A stretch of 64,000 bases of DNA, taken from assembly GCF_030272615.1 (NCBI RefSeq), contig NC_081413.1, forward strand, positions 563,766,010-563,830,009, given 5' to 3'. Numbering within the stretch: the stretch's first letter is position 1; the number at the start of each line of letters is the position of its first letter. Below the pieces are notes generated by a model. That model ran no database searches. It was not told the DNA's origin and worked only from the letters and a program-made list of their open reading frames with translations. A program made the translations under genes and the position numbers. Positions 33,347-45,434 of this stretch are shown here, one piece after another. Source of the DNA: Cryptomeria japonica. Taxonomy: Eukaryota; Streptophyta; Pinopsida; Cupressales; Cupressaceae.

Positions 33347-36300
33347 CTAAGTAGCCCGTTCGGGTTCGAGCACTGGTTCAGGTTTGAGAACCCAGTACGC
33401 TGGTACGACAAAAATTTGAAAAGGGGTTTGGGTTTGTCTGTACAATATATATAGCCTGAAAGCATGAATTAAGATTAGCATGTCACATAGAATCATATAA
33501 ACAACAAAACCAACATAAACTTGTAATCATAGCATCATATACATCAAGTTTAATATCAAAATGATAAAATATTCAAGTATCATTGTTTCAACTTTCAACA
33601 ATTTAAAGTTTAATCATCAAATGGATTCTCTAATTCATCAACATCATCATTCTCAGCCTCCTCATCATTGACATTGACATTAGATGAACCAATGCAAATG
33701 CCACTTGCACTTGTACTTGCACTATAAGTTTGCTCACTATTCGAGTCATCAAATGCAACAAACTGAGAAGCGGAAGAATCCAAATTAGTATGGTCTGGCT
33801 CTATATCCCACACCTTTGTTTCCCCTTGCTCGTAGTCATGTTGCTTGCGTGAAAGAAGACGTAGGTTCGAATGCACATATACTAAATTCTCCTGTCTTTT
33901 TGATTGCAATCTATTGCGCTTTACTGAGTGGATGAAATAGTATGTGTTCCAATTTCTTTCTGATGCAGATGAACTAGCAACCTATGAAGACAAAGTAAAC
34001 TATAAATAAAACTTGTGATTAATTTTAATTAATTAAACTTTTGATAAAACTTTGACAGCGAGGGGTTGTAGGTTTTGGAAGCATGTGCCATGGAAGTATC
34101 ACCAACTACGAGCATTCTTCTTGAATCTACGATGAAGTGCATCAACACTTAGACCATTTCCATTCGCAAATTCTATGAATTCATTTGTAATAATACCTCA
34201 CCAATCATCATCGGGGTAAAGGCTAAGGAATGCTGCCTTGTACCCATCAGACACTTCTAAATCTCTCCATGGTGCAAGCCTTCTTGGTTGATGAAAAAAT
34301 TGATTGCTATAGTACTTTAGTGTCAAGGCATAGGCAAGAAGATGCAAAGGAGTGGTCATCGTATTCCACCTTTCCACAACAATTGCTTCCACTTGTTTGA
34401 AGAATTTCTCCTCGGGGTTTTGCTCTCTCGCTTTTTGTAATGCACTTCATTTTTTCAAGCATTGAGTCAATGCCATCATAAATCTCATCAATGCAAGGCC
34501 TATCCATGTCAGTGTAGTGAATCATTCTCATAATGGGCTTAGTGAAACTAAGGAGATATGTCACAAGATCCCACCATGTGTCATCCAATATCCTGACCCT
34601 AATTCTTGCTGCCCTCTCACTGCTGCTCTGCTTCCATATAGCCCAATTTTGACTGATCACCATATTGCAAAGTCCCACTTTAACTTTCACAGGTTGTCTC
34701 AAGACGATTTTGTTTTATGCAAAACGGATCTCAACAACCTATAACACAAATAATGCCAAAATGATTAAAAAATAAAGCCAAACTTTAAAGAAGAATTCAC
34801 ATTATAGGTTACACAATGAAATTATGAACATTGAAAATAAAAATTTAAAAAATTAGAAAATGTAAAATTAAATTACTATTTCACTTACCTTCAATAGCTC
34901 CAAGCTCGAAAAGGATCTAAAAATCCCTTGAGACATGTGGTGGTTTGTGATGAACATTTGGATGTCCTCAGCCTCTGCATAAACTTGCTTGATCCATTCA
35001 ATTTTATTCCCAATCTTTTGTAGCATAAGATTGAGTGAATGGATGGCACAAGGTGTACAAAAGATGTGATGACAACGTTCCTCAACCAACAAACCGACCA
35101 CTCTTCAATTTTTTGCGTTGTCCATTATGAGTTGAACAACATTGCGGGGTCCCGCTGTCTCAATGGTAGAGATGAGAATATATGAAATAAATTGGCCATC
35201 TTTTACCTGGTTCTCACAATCCACAACTTTCAAAAACATTGCCTCTTTAGGGGACATCACTATGACACTGATCAAGGGATGATTTTTAGAATCTTTCCAC
35301 CCATCTGAAACAATTGATACACCTGTCTCAACCCATGAATCCCTTATGGGCTTCAATGCATCTTCAACCCCCTTCACCTCTCTTTCCAATAAGGGTCCAC
35401 ATACCTTCTCATAACTTGGGCCCTTATACCCTCTTAGAGCTTCATTAACACTTTTCAACATTTTTTTCCAATATGTGGAGCAAACAACATTGAAAGACAA
35501 CCCATTTGAATATATGCATCTTGCTACATCTTGGTCGGCAATGTCTCGACTCTTATTTTGAAATGCAGTTTTTGAAGGCTCCTTTGATCTTTTGCATGTA
35601 ATGGATGCTTCACTTTCAAGCTCAGCTATGGAAAAAAAGAGGTGGTTTTCTACTACAACATTGGGTTTAGATGGGGCTTGCATTCCCTTTGTTTTTTTTC
35701 GAGCGGTTTGATTTAATCTATGGACTTCTCTCTCTTTTGTTGCTTCATGGTCCCTAATATATTTCAACACCCTATCATCTGGTATAGGCACACCATCTTT
35801 TCGAGGGCATTTTTTGATGCCTCCTCTTCGTATTCCACATAAATGGCCTACCACCCGAAAATATGAACTATTACGTTCTTTACCACATCCTTGGCATTTC
35901 CAATGGAATCCCCTACTGCCTGGAAGCGGTTGTATAATGTCAACATACTTCCATTGGGGAGATTTTGGATAATTTCTTTGTTTTGATTGTTCATTTGTGC
36001 CTATGGAGGAAGAGGTAGATGCCATTCTAGGTCCTATGGCAAGAAATAATATGAACACATTTAAAAACAAAAACAAAATAATGTTTCATGTTTGACAATT
36101 TGTGAAACAAAATTTGAAAAAAACTTCAAAAACCTACCTTTGTCAGCCAATGGGAGCTTGCAAACGTGTGGAAATGATGCTGCAACACTTGTTGAAGCTT
36201 CAAAAATCAGTCTTCAATTCCTATTTGATGTTGGAAGCCAAACTTTCTTCAACTTGCTAGCAAAAAACTGATGTTTGCAATGCAAATGAGGAGATATGAT

Positions 36301-36580
36301 CCAACTTTATGTTTTAAAACTTACTTTTAGGGTTTATTTTTATTTTTTAAGTGGTGGAGTTGACAAAATTATGAAATTTTGCCAAAAAAAGTCATATTTT
36401 GGGCCACTGGATGCCCGGTTTCGACCTGGGTCTGCTTGAGTTTGCTCAGGTTCGAACTGGGTCCACCCTAGTTCGAACCAACCCTCCCAATCACAGACAT
36501 TGGTCAGACCAGATCGGGACTCGGACCAGGACCGAACTGGATCAGTACCAAGGGCCCATGGGGTGAACCCTGCAACTTAG
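33347..36580 (-). mobile_element. hAT transposon, 3,234 bp, 8-bp target duplication CAAATTAC
   Basis: The identical octamers CAAATTAC at 33339-33346 and 36581-36588 flank ends CTAAGTAGCCCGTTC and (reverse complement of the right end) CTAAGTTGCAGGGTTC. Both termini carry many copies of GGTTCGAAC/ACTGG-like subterminal motifs. A split, minus-strand hAT transposase lies inside. A 596-bp deletion derivative of the same family is at 58136-58731. Confidence 0.9.
33610..36076 (-). pseudogene. hAT transposase (BED finger, DUF659, dimerisation region), degenerate
   Basis: Reading from 36076 down: a BED-type finger (WKCQGCGKERNSSYFRVVGH with a following histidine/cysteine region), the DUF659 segment (WVETGVSIVSDGWKDSKNHP, VVDCENQVKDG) and VQLIMDNAKN. 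An in-frame TGA near 35105 then precedes VEERCHHIFCTPCAIHSLNL. A probable intron lies near 34744-34890. The next part reads WWDLVTYLLSF and DEIYDGIDSMLEKMK, with a frameshift near 34430 before VVERWNTMTTPLHLLAYAL. The C-terminal dimerisation region RNWNTYYFIHSVKRNRL is near 33950, followed by an acidic tail. The nonsense change plus frameshift suggest it no longer makes full-length transposase. Confidence 0.85.
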
Positions 36581-37609
36581 CAAATTACCATTAATGCTAG
36601 TAATAAGATGATGACATTTTCAAATTCATTGACTATGCACAAATAGTTATTACGGGCCGACTCGACATGATGACTGGGTTTTCTGAAAGCTACAGTGTGG
36701 TAGTCAGTGCTCAAAATAGTAAAATAATAAAATCAAGGGAGTCACCCTAATCAAGGGTCGATGGGTTTTGGCTTGGGGTATTTGGCTAGTGTGCTATCTC
36801 ATGTTAACCACTGTCGTGGATATGGGCATGTTCAAACCTATGGAGCCAGGTGGAGTTGATGCCTTGTACCTATTAGTCACTAAAACATTCACACGTTAAG
36901 TGTACTTGCTCATGCATTTATAAATAATCAAAATAAATTGAATCATTGAAGGGAATTTTTAACATTGTATGCATTCTCATATATTCAAATGATACAATAT
37001 CATCCCCTTCATATCTAATTATCAATTAACTCCATAATAATTTCATCTAATTAATTGCTTTAAATAGCATCGTTAGCAACATGATATCTCATCAAATCAA
37101 AATAACATAAAATATGATTCATTACTTTTAATCAACTAATCTAGTTAACATCTCTTATCTCATTCTAGTCATTACTCAAAGTATCTATATATACATCTCT
37201 CAATGGTAATTCCAAATCACTACATTGGTTTATCTGAATTGTTGAGCCCCATAGATCTAGATTATGCCAGAGCAACAACCCAATGAGTCAAGTACCCTAA
37301 ATCAATCATGCAATGGTTCTCACAACTAGGCAGAAAAATAAAACACACATCTCAATGCAACAACATAATAAAATCACCATGAAGCAATCCAACACATAAT
37401 TGGTCTAGAACGATCATGAACATATATTAAAATTGAGCATCAGATAAACACTCAAAATCACATGCACTGCAACAATGAAGAGTCCAAAGCAAGATCAAGC
37501 ATCACAAAAGATCCACATCTAAACTGCAAAATATACAATTCATAGGCATAAAGCCAAGTGCACATACAAAAGTATGAAATGCAGAAAAGCAGACTGGAGG
37601 GGCATTATA

Positions 37610-38300
37610 AATTGTAAATGTTCTCTCACATGGAACATCTCTTTCTCAACAAGAGGATGACAAGAGGCACTTAATGAGTACCTCAAGGGAGAATGATGCA
37701 TTAGAATAGTAAACTGACCTTGGAAAAACAACAACATTAACATTTGGAAGGTCCGAAAGAGGCAATCCCTTGTGAGGAAAAAAGCACCAAAAGCCTAAAC
37801 CTCCCATAGGTTGATGTATAATGACCTATCAATCTAATCTTATCATAAACCAAGTGAGTCTCAAGATACTCTTGAGGTGAAGGTGTTGGGCAGCAAATTT
37901 GGCTTGGAAAAGACATTAAGGTATTGCCTATTTGCACTGAATCATATGTTGAAGCATCATCATTTGAACCCACTCAACCCAAGCATGCTTAGTAGAAGTA
38001 AAACTAGGGCCTCAAATCTTTGAACTAACTGCAAAGCACAATATACTTAATAATTACATCAAAGACATGCATCTTCAAAGGGATATGTTGGAGTTGTACT
38101 TGAATATATTGATGATCTAGAGTGGAAAGTGGGGCATATCCTTCAAAAAGAAGAGATTGAGAGGCAAGCTATAAAGAAAGAAATAGGCCAATGAACTAGA
38201 CTCTCTAATTAGTGTAAGAAGTGGTGATCTCTATCAAGAGGAAGAAATGAAACTTGGAAAGAACATTCGTTGTATTTTTCAAGGCCATAAACTTAGTTTT
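37610..38300. other. Unclassified DNA before the LINE array
   Basis: No gene or clear element. The right part grades into antisense LINE reverse-transcriptase sequence from about 38300. Confidence 0.4.
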
Positions 38301-38684
38301 ATTAAGGTGGACTACAATTCAGAAAGGTTACAAAACTCAAGATGAGCGTTAAGTTGTTTTTGTAAGATGTTGGGTTAGTGATAGAGATGGCCCACGTTAT
38401 TAGCAATGAACAATATAGCTATCAAAACATGGTGAAGCAAGCAATCATCATCTATATTAATATGTTGTCTAAGAACATCAAGTTCATGCATGTAGATATT
38501 GAAGAGGGTTAGTTAATGAGGGAAATCTTGCTTGGCTTTAATATTACTCTAGACAAAGTCAAAGAGGTTTGAGGAGTTCAAAATCGTTCAACAACTATCT
38601 TAGAGCCTCATAGTTGTAGGAATGAGAGTCTTATAACTGTTGATATCTTGCAACTTCTAGAACAATAGATGCCTCTAGCTAGAG

Positions 38685-39778
38685 CAAAGAAATGGGACTC
38701 AGACTCGGACTCGGCTCGGACTCGACAAGGCTGAATTGGACTCGACTCGGGACTCGGAGTCAGACTCGGCTTTAGACTCGACTGGACTCGGGAAAGTGAA
38801 AAACTCAAGAAATTTAGAGATTTTTAAAGATTTAAAACTTGTTTCATGCACTCTTTATTGAATACACCTTAAAGACACAATAACATCATCAAACTCGGCT
38901 CATTTGATTACATACACAAGTATACATCAATCACATTAGCATAAACACAAATTGTAGCTAAAGGAAATACCAAACATAAATATATAAATATTGTCAAATG
39001 CATACAATATTACAAAACTCATGGAATAAAAAATCCATGTCATCATATGATCATCATCAAATGTTCCACACAAATAACAAAGGTAAATACAACTACAAGC
39101 CTATGGCTCAGAGGAGCGTGCACCCTCTCACCCTGGCCCCCTTCGAAGGCGTTTAAGGTAGGTCCTGGATGATTCGGAAGCCATAGTCGCTCCCCGTGAC
39201 ACCATGCCATGCTCACCAACATCAGGAACATCTGTGTCACTATCAGTATCTCCTGCTCTGCTCGTGCTCTCTGCTCCTCCTCTGCCATGGCTACAACCTC
39301 AGCCTCTATATCTACCAGGTCGATCCAATCAGTGTCAGACTCGGAGGTTAAATTTTCCCTACTTCTATCGACGCAATTTCCCCCCATATTTTTCAACAGG
39401 GGTTTGGGGGCAGCGCCCCTTGTACGCTCCCTGTCGCGATACAGGGCGGGGTCGAGGGGCAGCGCCCCGCGAGGCCAAAAAGACTTTTATTATTTAGCGA
39501 AGGCATCAGGTGTTATTTTTCTCATTCTCAGGTGGAGGTTGAAGTGAACAAAGATGAGACTATTCATTTTAAAAAATCTTTAAAAAATGCATTTTTTTGG
39601 CCTTTTTTGGGCCTTGCTGCCGGCTGAGTCCTAGGCATAGGACTTGCTGAGTTTGGTGAGTTCGCCCTCTAGATTTGGACGAGTCCGAGTCCGAGTCCGA
39701 GCTCGCCAGACTCGGGGGGCATGTCTCGTACTCGGGCTCGCTGAGTTTGGCGAGTCCGAGGCGATTTTCCGATCTTTG
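38685..39778. mobile_element. Non-autonomous hAT element, 1,094 bp, 8-bp duplication AGCTAGAG
   Basis: The octamer AGCTAGAG at 38677-38684 and 39779-39786 flanks ends CAAAGAAATGGG and, complemented, CAAAGATCGGAAA. Dense GACTCGG/CCGAGTC subterminal repeats lie within 110 bp of each end. A minus-strand frame at 39043-39396 (ENLTSESDTDWIDLVDIEAE) resembles the acidic tail after a hAT dimerisation domain, so this is an internally deleted copy. The target site lies in a LINE fragment whose uninterrupted sequence is seen at 39940-39990. Confidence 0.85.
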
Positions 39779-40737
39779 AGCTAGAGTCAAAGGCCTTCAT
39801 GAAGTCCACAAAACAACAGATCTATAGAAGATTGATGATGACTCTCTTTGATAATTTCTCATAATGTGAAAATGTAGTCAATAGTTTGGAAGTCTCTCTT
39901 GAAGACAACTTACCTCAGAGTCTTATAACTGCTGATATCTTTCAATTTCTAGAACAATAGATGCCTCTAGCTAGAGTCAAAGGCCTTCATAAAATCCACT
40001 AAACAATAGAGCTTTAGAAGATTGATGATGAGCCTATTTGATGATATCTCATAATGTGAAAATGTAGTCAATAGTTTGGAAGTCTCTGTGAAAGACAACT
40101 TAACCCATGACTCTCAAATTCTTGTTTTGTAGCACCTTAGAAATTAGTTTGTCTATTGCTATAGTATAGAGTTTTGCAAATCTATGACCAACCATGATAT
40201 TCCTATAATTAGTTGGATTAAAGCTATCCCCAGATTTGTGAATGGTGTGGATGATATTTTCTGATCAAGCAAATGGGAAACCCAAAATGAGCAACGTCAT
40301 TGAATAGTTGTGAAGCAAGGTAGGCAAGTGAATCTACACATGGTGAAGTAGGCAACCATCATCTACGTTAATATGTTGTCTAAGAAGAACATCAAGCTCA
40401 TGCATGTAGATATTGAAGAGGGTTAGTTAAAGAAGGTATTATTACTTTGCTTTAACATTACTCTAGACAAAGTCAGAGAGGTTCAAGGAGTTCAAAATTG
40501 TTCAACAACTATCTTAGAGCCTCATAGATGCAGGAATGATTCTTATAACTGCTGATATCTTGCAACTTCTAGAACAATAGATGCCTCTAGCTAGAGTAAA
40601 AGGTCTTAATGAAGTCCACAAAACAACATAGCTTTAGAAGATTGATGATGAGCCTCTTTGATTGTATCTCATAATGTGAAAATGTAGTCAATAGTTTGGA
40701 AGTCTTTCTTGAGGACAACTTACCCCTTTACTCTCAA

Positions 40738-43700
40738 ATTCTTGTCTTGTAGCACCTTAGAAATTAATCTGTCTAGTGCTATGGCATAGAGTTTTGCAAA
40801 TCTCCGACCAATCATGATAATCCTATAATTAGTTAAATTGAAGCTATGCCCAAATTTGTGAATGTGGTGGACAATACTTTCTGATCAAGCAAAGGGGAAC
40901 CCAAAATGAGCAACCTCATTGAGTGGTTGTGAAACGAGGTAGGCAAGTGAATCTACACATGGTGAAATAGGAAACCATTATCTACATTAATATGTTGTGT
41001 AAGAAGAACATCAAACTCATACATGCATATATTGAAGAGGAATAGTTAAAGAGGACAATCTTGCTTGCTTTAATATTATTATTCTTTGTTGGCATTGTGT
41101 TGTCATTGATGTCAACTGATATGGGATGACTACCGATAGAAGAGATGTTTGTGCAACACTGTCATGTAGGAGTACAAGATGAGATATCCTTGATATCACC
41201 CTGTGTTGCAGAACACCGGTAAGATAAGGAAGAGAATGTCATTCAGATGAATGACCACTAGAGTCACCGGTACACAAGTTAGTGTTTGACTTGTGTATGG
41301 ATGAAATGGATAGGTTATTGGTACAGTCTAACATCGGTAAGGAAAGGATGTCAATTGGTAAGCAATGTGTTGACAATGGGTAGGATGCTTGGATGCTGTT
41401 TATGAAGAGGCAGAATGTTACCTAAATCACATCAACATTGGAGGAGAAGAATGAATAGGTCACCAGTATGCTGTGTGGTTGCTAAACAACATGACTCCCA
41501 CCGGATGAAGATGCAGTCACCATGTGAAGAGATGACTGACAGTGAATGTGCCCACACCGGATCACATGTGCCTGGTTGAAGATATGCTGCACAAACAGGG
41601 AAGTCACATGTGTGCATTGTAGGATGCAGATGACAAGGTATCACTCCACCGGTAAGTGGAGCTTATCTCCTACTATGTATCATGTGCATTATAGTTCTGT
41701 GAGATAAGGAAGAAGAGGTAAAGGCAAGTTTTTGAAGGGTCACACTGGATCTACCGGTGAAACAAAGGAATGCCTCAAGTGCATGAAATTAGGGTTATGC
41801 ATTGGACCGAAAGAGAACGCATGTTGGGATGCCGGTGCAGTTGAAGTATGTTGGTTTTGTCTCTTTGATAAACTGGTCAAGATATGGTCCAAGCTGATCA
41901 GGGAGAAGGCAAGGCTGAGCAGAGGCAGTCAGAGGAGAATGGACGGATTGAAGATGGAGTTTGGTGAAGGTTGATGACATAGTATCATCAAGAGTGTTTA
42001 TCGGTATGTATGTCCACCGGTAATACAGACAAGGTGCAGATGCAAAAGACTCCCATCTGATGAAGATGAACATGCTATGGATAGACATGTTTGGTGACCG
42101 GTTAAGGAGTTCCATCGGCAGTTCAACAAAGAGCAGACATGAGGAGTTAATCGGTAAAATGTGAGATACCGACAAGGTTAGTAAATTGACATAAAAGAAG
42201 TGCTGGTTGTGTGTTTGGTCGGTGATCCTGTCTGAACCGACACACCGATCCAAGCTGGCAGTTGGTCAACATGGATGCCACGTGGAGTCAAGGTGGCGAA
42301 CTTGCATGCAATTGTAGATGGAATGTGCACCAACGAGGTTGTTGAAGGGTTGGTCAATTACCCTGTTCATATCGACACAGATGATCTAGCAGAGGTGGAG
42401 GTCGACGTGGATGCCACGAAGAGATGAAGTGGCAAGCTCGTAGAGGTCGGTGAAGTGCCATTTGGGGATAGGTGTTTCTACAGGTATGCATTTAATATGG
42501 ATCCCATGATTTGTGGATCGGATCAGAGGAGTGCGGCTCGAGGAAGAATGAACGATAGAGAAAAATCAGAGAGTTGTTGGCACCTGAATCGAAGCAAGAA
42601 AATCAGATTGTGAGAAGACCTCGAGAAGGAAACAACAAAAATATTAATGGTGTTTTGATAGATGCAGGTCGAGATACAGGGCCGTGGTTGCTAAGTTTAG
42701 AAAACGTGTACTGGAAGGCGCATTAATGGCGGTGATGTGCAAACAACTGTCTGGGGGATCAAATTGGATAAGATTTGATTGGATTTGGTTTGCCTCGAGG
42801 TTGATGAGGAAAACCTAACCGCCTGAGATTTGAATTGGCTTTTGGCGAGAAGACTGGGCTATAAATAAGCAAGCCAAAGGTATTGTGAAGTGCTGCTGAA
42901 CAAAAGAACATAGAGCTGTTGCATGTGAGAGGAGATCAGTCAAGTGCTCATCAAGGAGATATAGAAGAGATTGAGTGTGAGGGAGAACGAGGTTGAAGTG
43001 TTCAACTGGTAGAAGTGCAGAACTGGTAGTGTCAATACCGGTAGAGAAGAAGAAAAGGTAACTGCAGAGAAGGCAGGCATAGAACCAGCTGAGTGTAGTA
43101 TCGGTGGAGAGTAGCAGAGCAGTTGAAAGAAGTGAGAACTGACAGAGAGAGAGAGAACCGGTAGAGGAGGAAAAGAGGCTGAACCGATAAGGTTGCAGCA
43201 AGAAGATAAGATTGCAGCAGTGAGTGGGTGAGGTAGAGAACCGACAGTGAACTAGATAGAAGATCCAGAAGAGAGATTTGCAGAAGAGTTACAAAATTCA
43301 TTTGTAACATGGTTCTAAATTTGTAGATGATTATGTTTTGTATTAACTGAGTTGTAGCTCGGTGTAGGGGTTGTAGCCCATAAACAAGTTAGGGGTTGTT
43401 GCCCTAAATCAGGGGTTGTAGGTCCTTGGGTTGGTGCCCTAAACATTGTAACAAATTTTCATTGTGAGGCTGGATTCGAGCAGTAGTCTCCAACAACATT
43501 TCTCACCGAGGTTTTTCCCATCTTGGGTTTTCCTTGTACACACTAGTGTTATGTGATGTCCCTTTGTGTGAATGCATTTGTGTTTAGTCTCCTCACTAAC
43601 CGGTAAGTCTGCATTCAGTTAGATCTGTTAATCGGTGTACTCACATAGGATTGTTAAAGGGAAAAGATTGAGAACCACTGATTCACCCCCCTCTCAGTGG

Positions 43701-44402
43701 TGCATTGTCTCTAACATTCTTGTCTTGTAGCACCTTAGAAATTAGTCTGTCTAGTGCTATGGCATAGAGTTTTGCAAATCTCCGACCAATCATGATAATC
43801 CTATAATTAGTTAAATTGAAGCTATGCCCAGATTTGTGAATGTGGTGGATAATACTTTCTGATCAAGCAAATGGGAATGCAAAATGAGCAACCTCATTGA
43901 ATGGTTGTGAAACAAGGTAGGCAAGTGAATCTACACATGGTGAAATAGGAAACCATTATCTACATTAATATGCTGTGTAAGAAGAACATCAAGCTCATAC
44001 ATGCATATATTGAAGAGGAATAGTTAAAGAGGACAATCTTGCTTGCTTTAATATTATTATTCTTGTATTGTAGCACCTTAGAAATTAGTCTGTCTAGTGC
44101 TATGGCATTGAGTTTTGCAAATCTCCAACCAATCATGATAATCCTATAATTAGTTAAATGGAAGCTATGCCCAGATTTGTGAATGTGGTGGATAATACTT
44201 TCTGATCAAGCAAATGGGAACCCAAAATGAGCAACCTCATTGAATGGTTGTGAAACAAGGTAGGCAAGTGAATCCACACATGGTGAAATAGGAAACCATT
44301 ATCTACATTAATATGTTGTGTAAGAAGAACATCAAGCTCATAAATGCAGATATTGAAGAGGAATAGTTAAAGAGGACAATCTTGCTTGCTTTAATATTAT
44401 TC
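40738..44402. repeat. Three tandem 345-bp LINE-derived units split by an LTR
   Basis: Units starting at TTGTCTTGTAGCACC or TTGTATTGTAGCACC begin near 40742, 43720 and 44064; the first is interrupted at its end by the LTR at 41087-43716. Removing the LTR gives consecutive periods of about 345 bp. Junction sequence TTAATATTATTATTCTTG is shared between units. The copies are very similar, so this step of amplification was recent, but it predates the LTR insertion. Confidence 0.75.
41087..43716 (+). mobile_element. Solo LTR, 2,630 bp, 5-bp duplication TTCTT
   Basis: Begins TGTTGGCATTGTGTTGTC and ends TTGTCTCTAACA. TTCTT flanks it at 41082-41086 and 43717-43721. A TATA box, CTATAAATAAG, lies near 42859, about 850 bp before the end, which gives its transcription direction. 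No gag or pol sequence is present. The LTR is unusually rich in ACCGGT/ATCGGT-like motifs. Open frames inside it are not supported as genes. Confidence 0.85.
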
Positions 44403-44870
44403 TAGACAAAGTTGAAGAGGTTCAAGGAGTTCAAAATCATTCAACAACTATCTAAGAGCCTCATAGTTGCAGGAATGAGTCTTATAATTGCTGATATCTT
44501 ACAACTTCTAGAACAATAGATGCCTCTAGCTAGAGTCAAAGGCCTTAATGAAGTCCACAAAAGAGCAAGACTTTAAAAGATCGATGATGAGCCTCTTTGA
44601 TGATATCTCATAATGTGAAATTTTTTGGGAGTCTCTTAAAGAGAACTTATCCCTTGACTCTCAAATTCTTCATTTGTAGCACCTCAGAAAGAGTGTCTAG
44701 TGCTATGGCATAGAGTTTTGCAAATCTATGACCAACCATGATAATCCTATAATTAGTTGGATTGAAACAACTCCAGATTTGAGAAGGACGTGGAAAATAA
44801 TTTCTGATCAAGCAAATGGGAACCCAAAATGAGCAACCTCATTGAATAGTTTTGAAACAAGTTAGGTAAG

Positions 44871-45434
44871 CGAATTTACACCATACTTGAGAAACTCATG
44901 TTCAAGTCGCATATATTTGGTAACTTTGCTTGAGCAGAGCTTCGAAATAGCTCTCTAGATGCAACTTGTAGAAAATAAATGATAATTGGAGGAATGCTGG
45001 TGAGATAGATCATTGAGAGAGCATAGACCCAAGTTAGTGGGTTGATATGTAGTGTGCATGTTCCTTAGAAGGGCATGGTAGAAGATCTTAGGGGAATGAC
45101 GGAGGCTAGCAAGGAGCTTGTGTTGCTTTGATGCAAGAAACTTGTGTTTCTTGTGCTGAAATAATAGTTTCTATTGGTGGCAAACATGGAGGAGGGTCAT
45201 GGACAAGGGAATGCAGAGTCGCCTATGCATATATTTGCACTTCCTTTGTCAAATAATTATTCATAGGGCAAGAACCATGAAGATGGGGTCAAGTTGGTTG
45301 ATGATCGTGTGGGGAAAGGAGTGATTGGCTACCTCCCAAAGGACATAGGCAATGAAATCACACATGGCAGCAGTTGTATAAGGTGGAAAGGAGTAGAAGT
45401 TGGACATAAGTTGGGAAAGCTAGGAAGTGTAGTT
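44871..45434. other. Unclassified DNA between LINE array and LTR-like start
   Basis: No supported gene. A short + strand frame at 45294-45506 crosses into the LTR-like start and has no known motif. Confidence 0.4.

Larger units (their letters stand above)
29417..37609. mobile_element. LTR-like block with a nested hAT element
   Basis: Left edge TGTGATGCCCCACC at 29417, preceded by GATTG. Right edge GAGGGGCATTATA at 37609, followed by AATTG. The edges are inverted versions of each other and the flanking pentamers match at 4 of 5 positions, as for a degenerate target duplication. Removing the 3.2-kb hAT leaves about 4.95 kb without recognisable gag or pol, long for a single solo LTR, so more nested insertions are likely (for example TGTTCGGGGCACC near 30938 to TTTTTTTCACA near 31941). 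Two related segments of about 50 bp lie at 30790-30900. No gene seen. Confidence 0.4.
38300..44870 (-). mobile_element. Tandemly amplified LINE reverse-transcriptase fragments
   Basis: On the minus strand each copy gives pieces of a non-LTR reverse transcriptase: NPTNYRNIMVGHRFAKLYTI, then TIDYIFTL, AHHQSSKA and, after a frameshift, CFVDFIKAFDS. The same block recurs, at least partly, near 38300-38680/39779-40140, 40140-40740, 40740-41086, 43717-44063, 44064-44640 and 44640-44870. All copies have stops and shifts. The hAT at 38685-39778 and the LTR at 41087-43716 inserted later. The order and motifs fit a LINE common in plant repeats; clade not assigned. Confidence 0.75.

Noticed and set aside
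41795-43310. Several leucine/serine-rich frames
   Set aside because: They lie inside a solo LTR with exact target duplication and have no recognisable domain.
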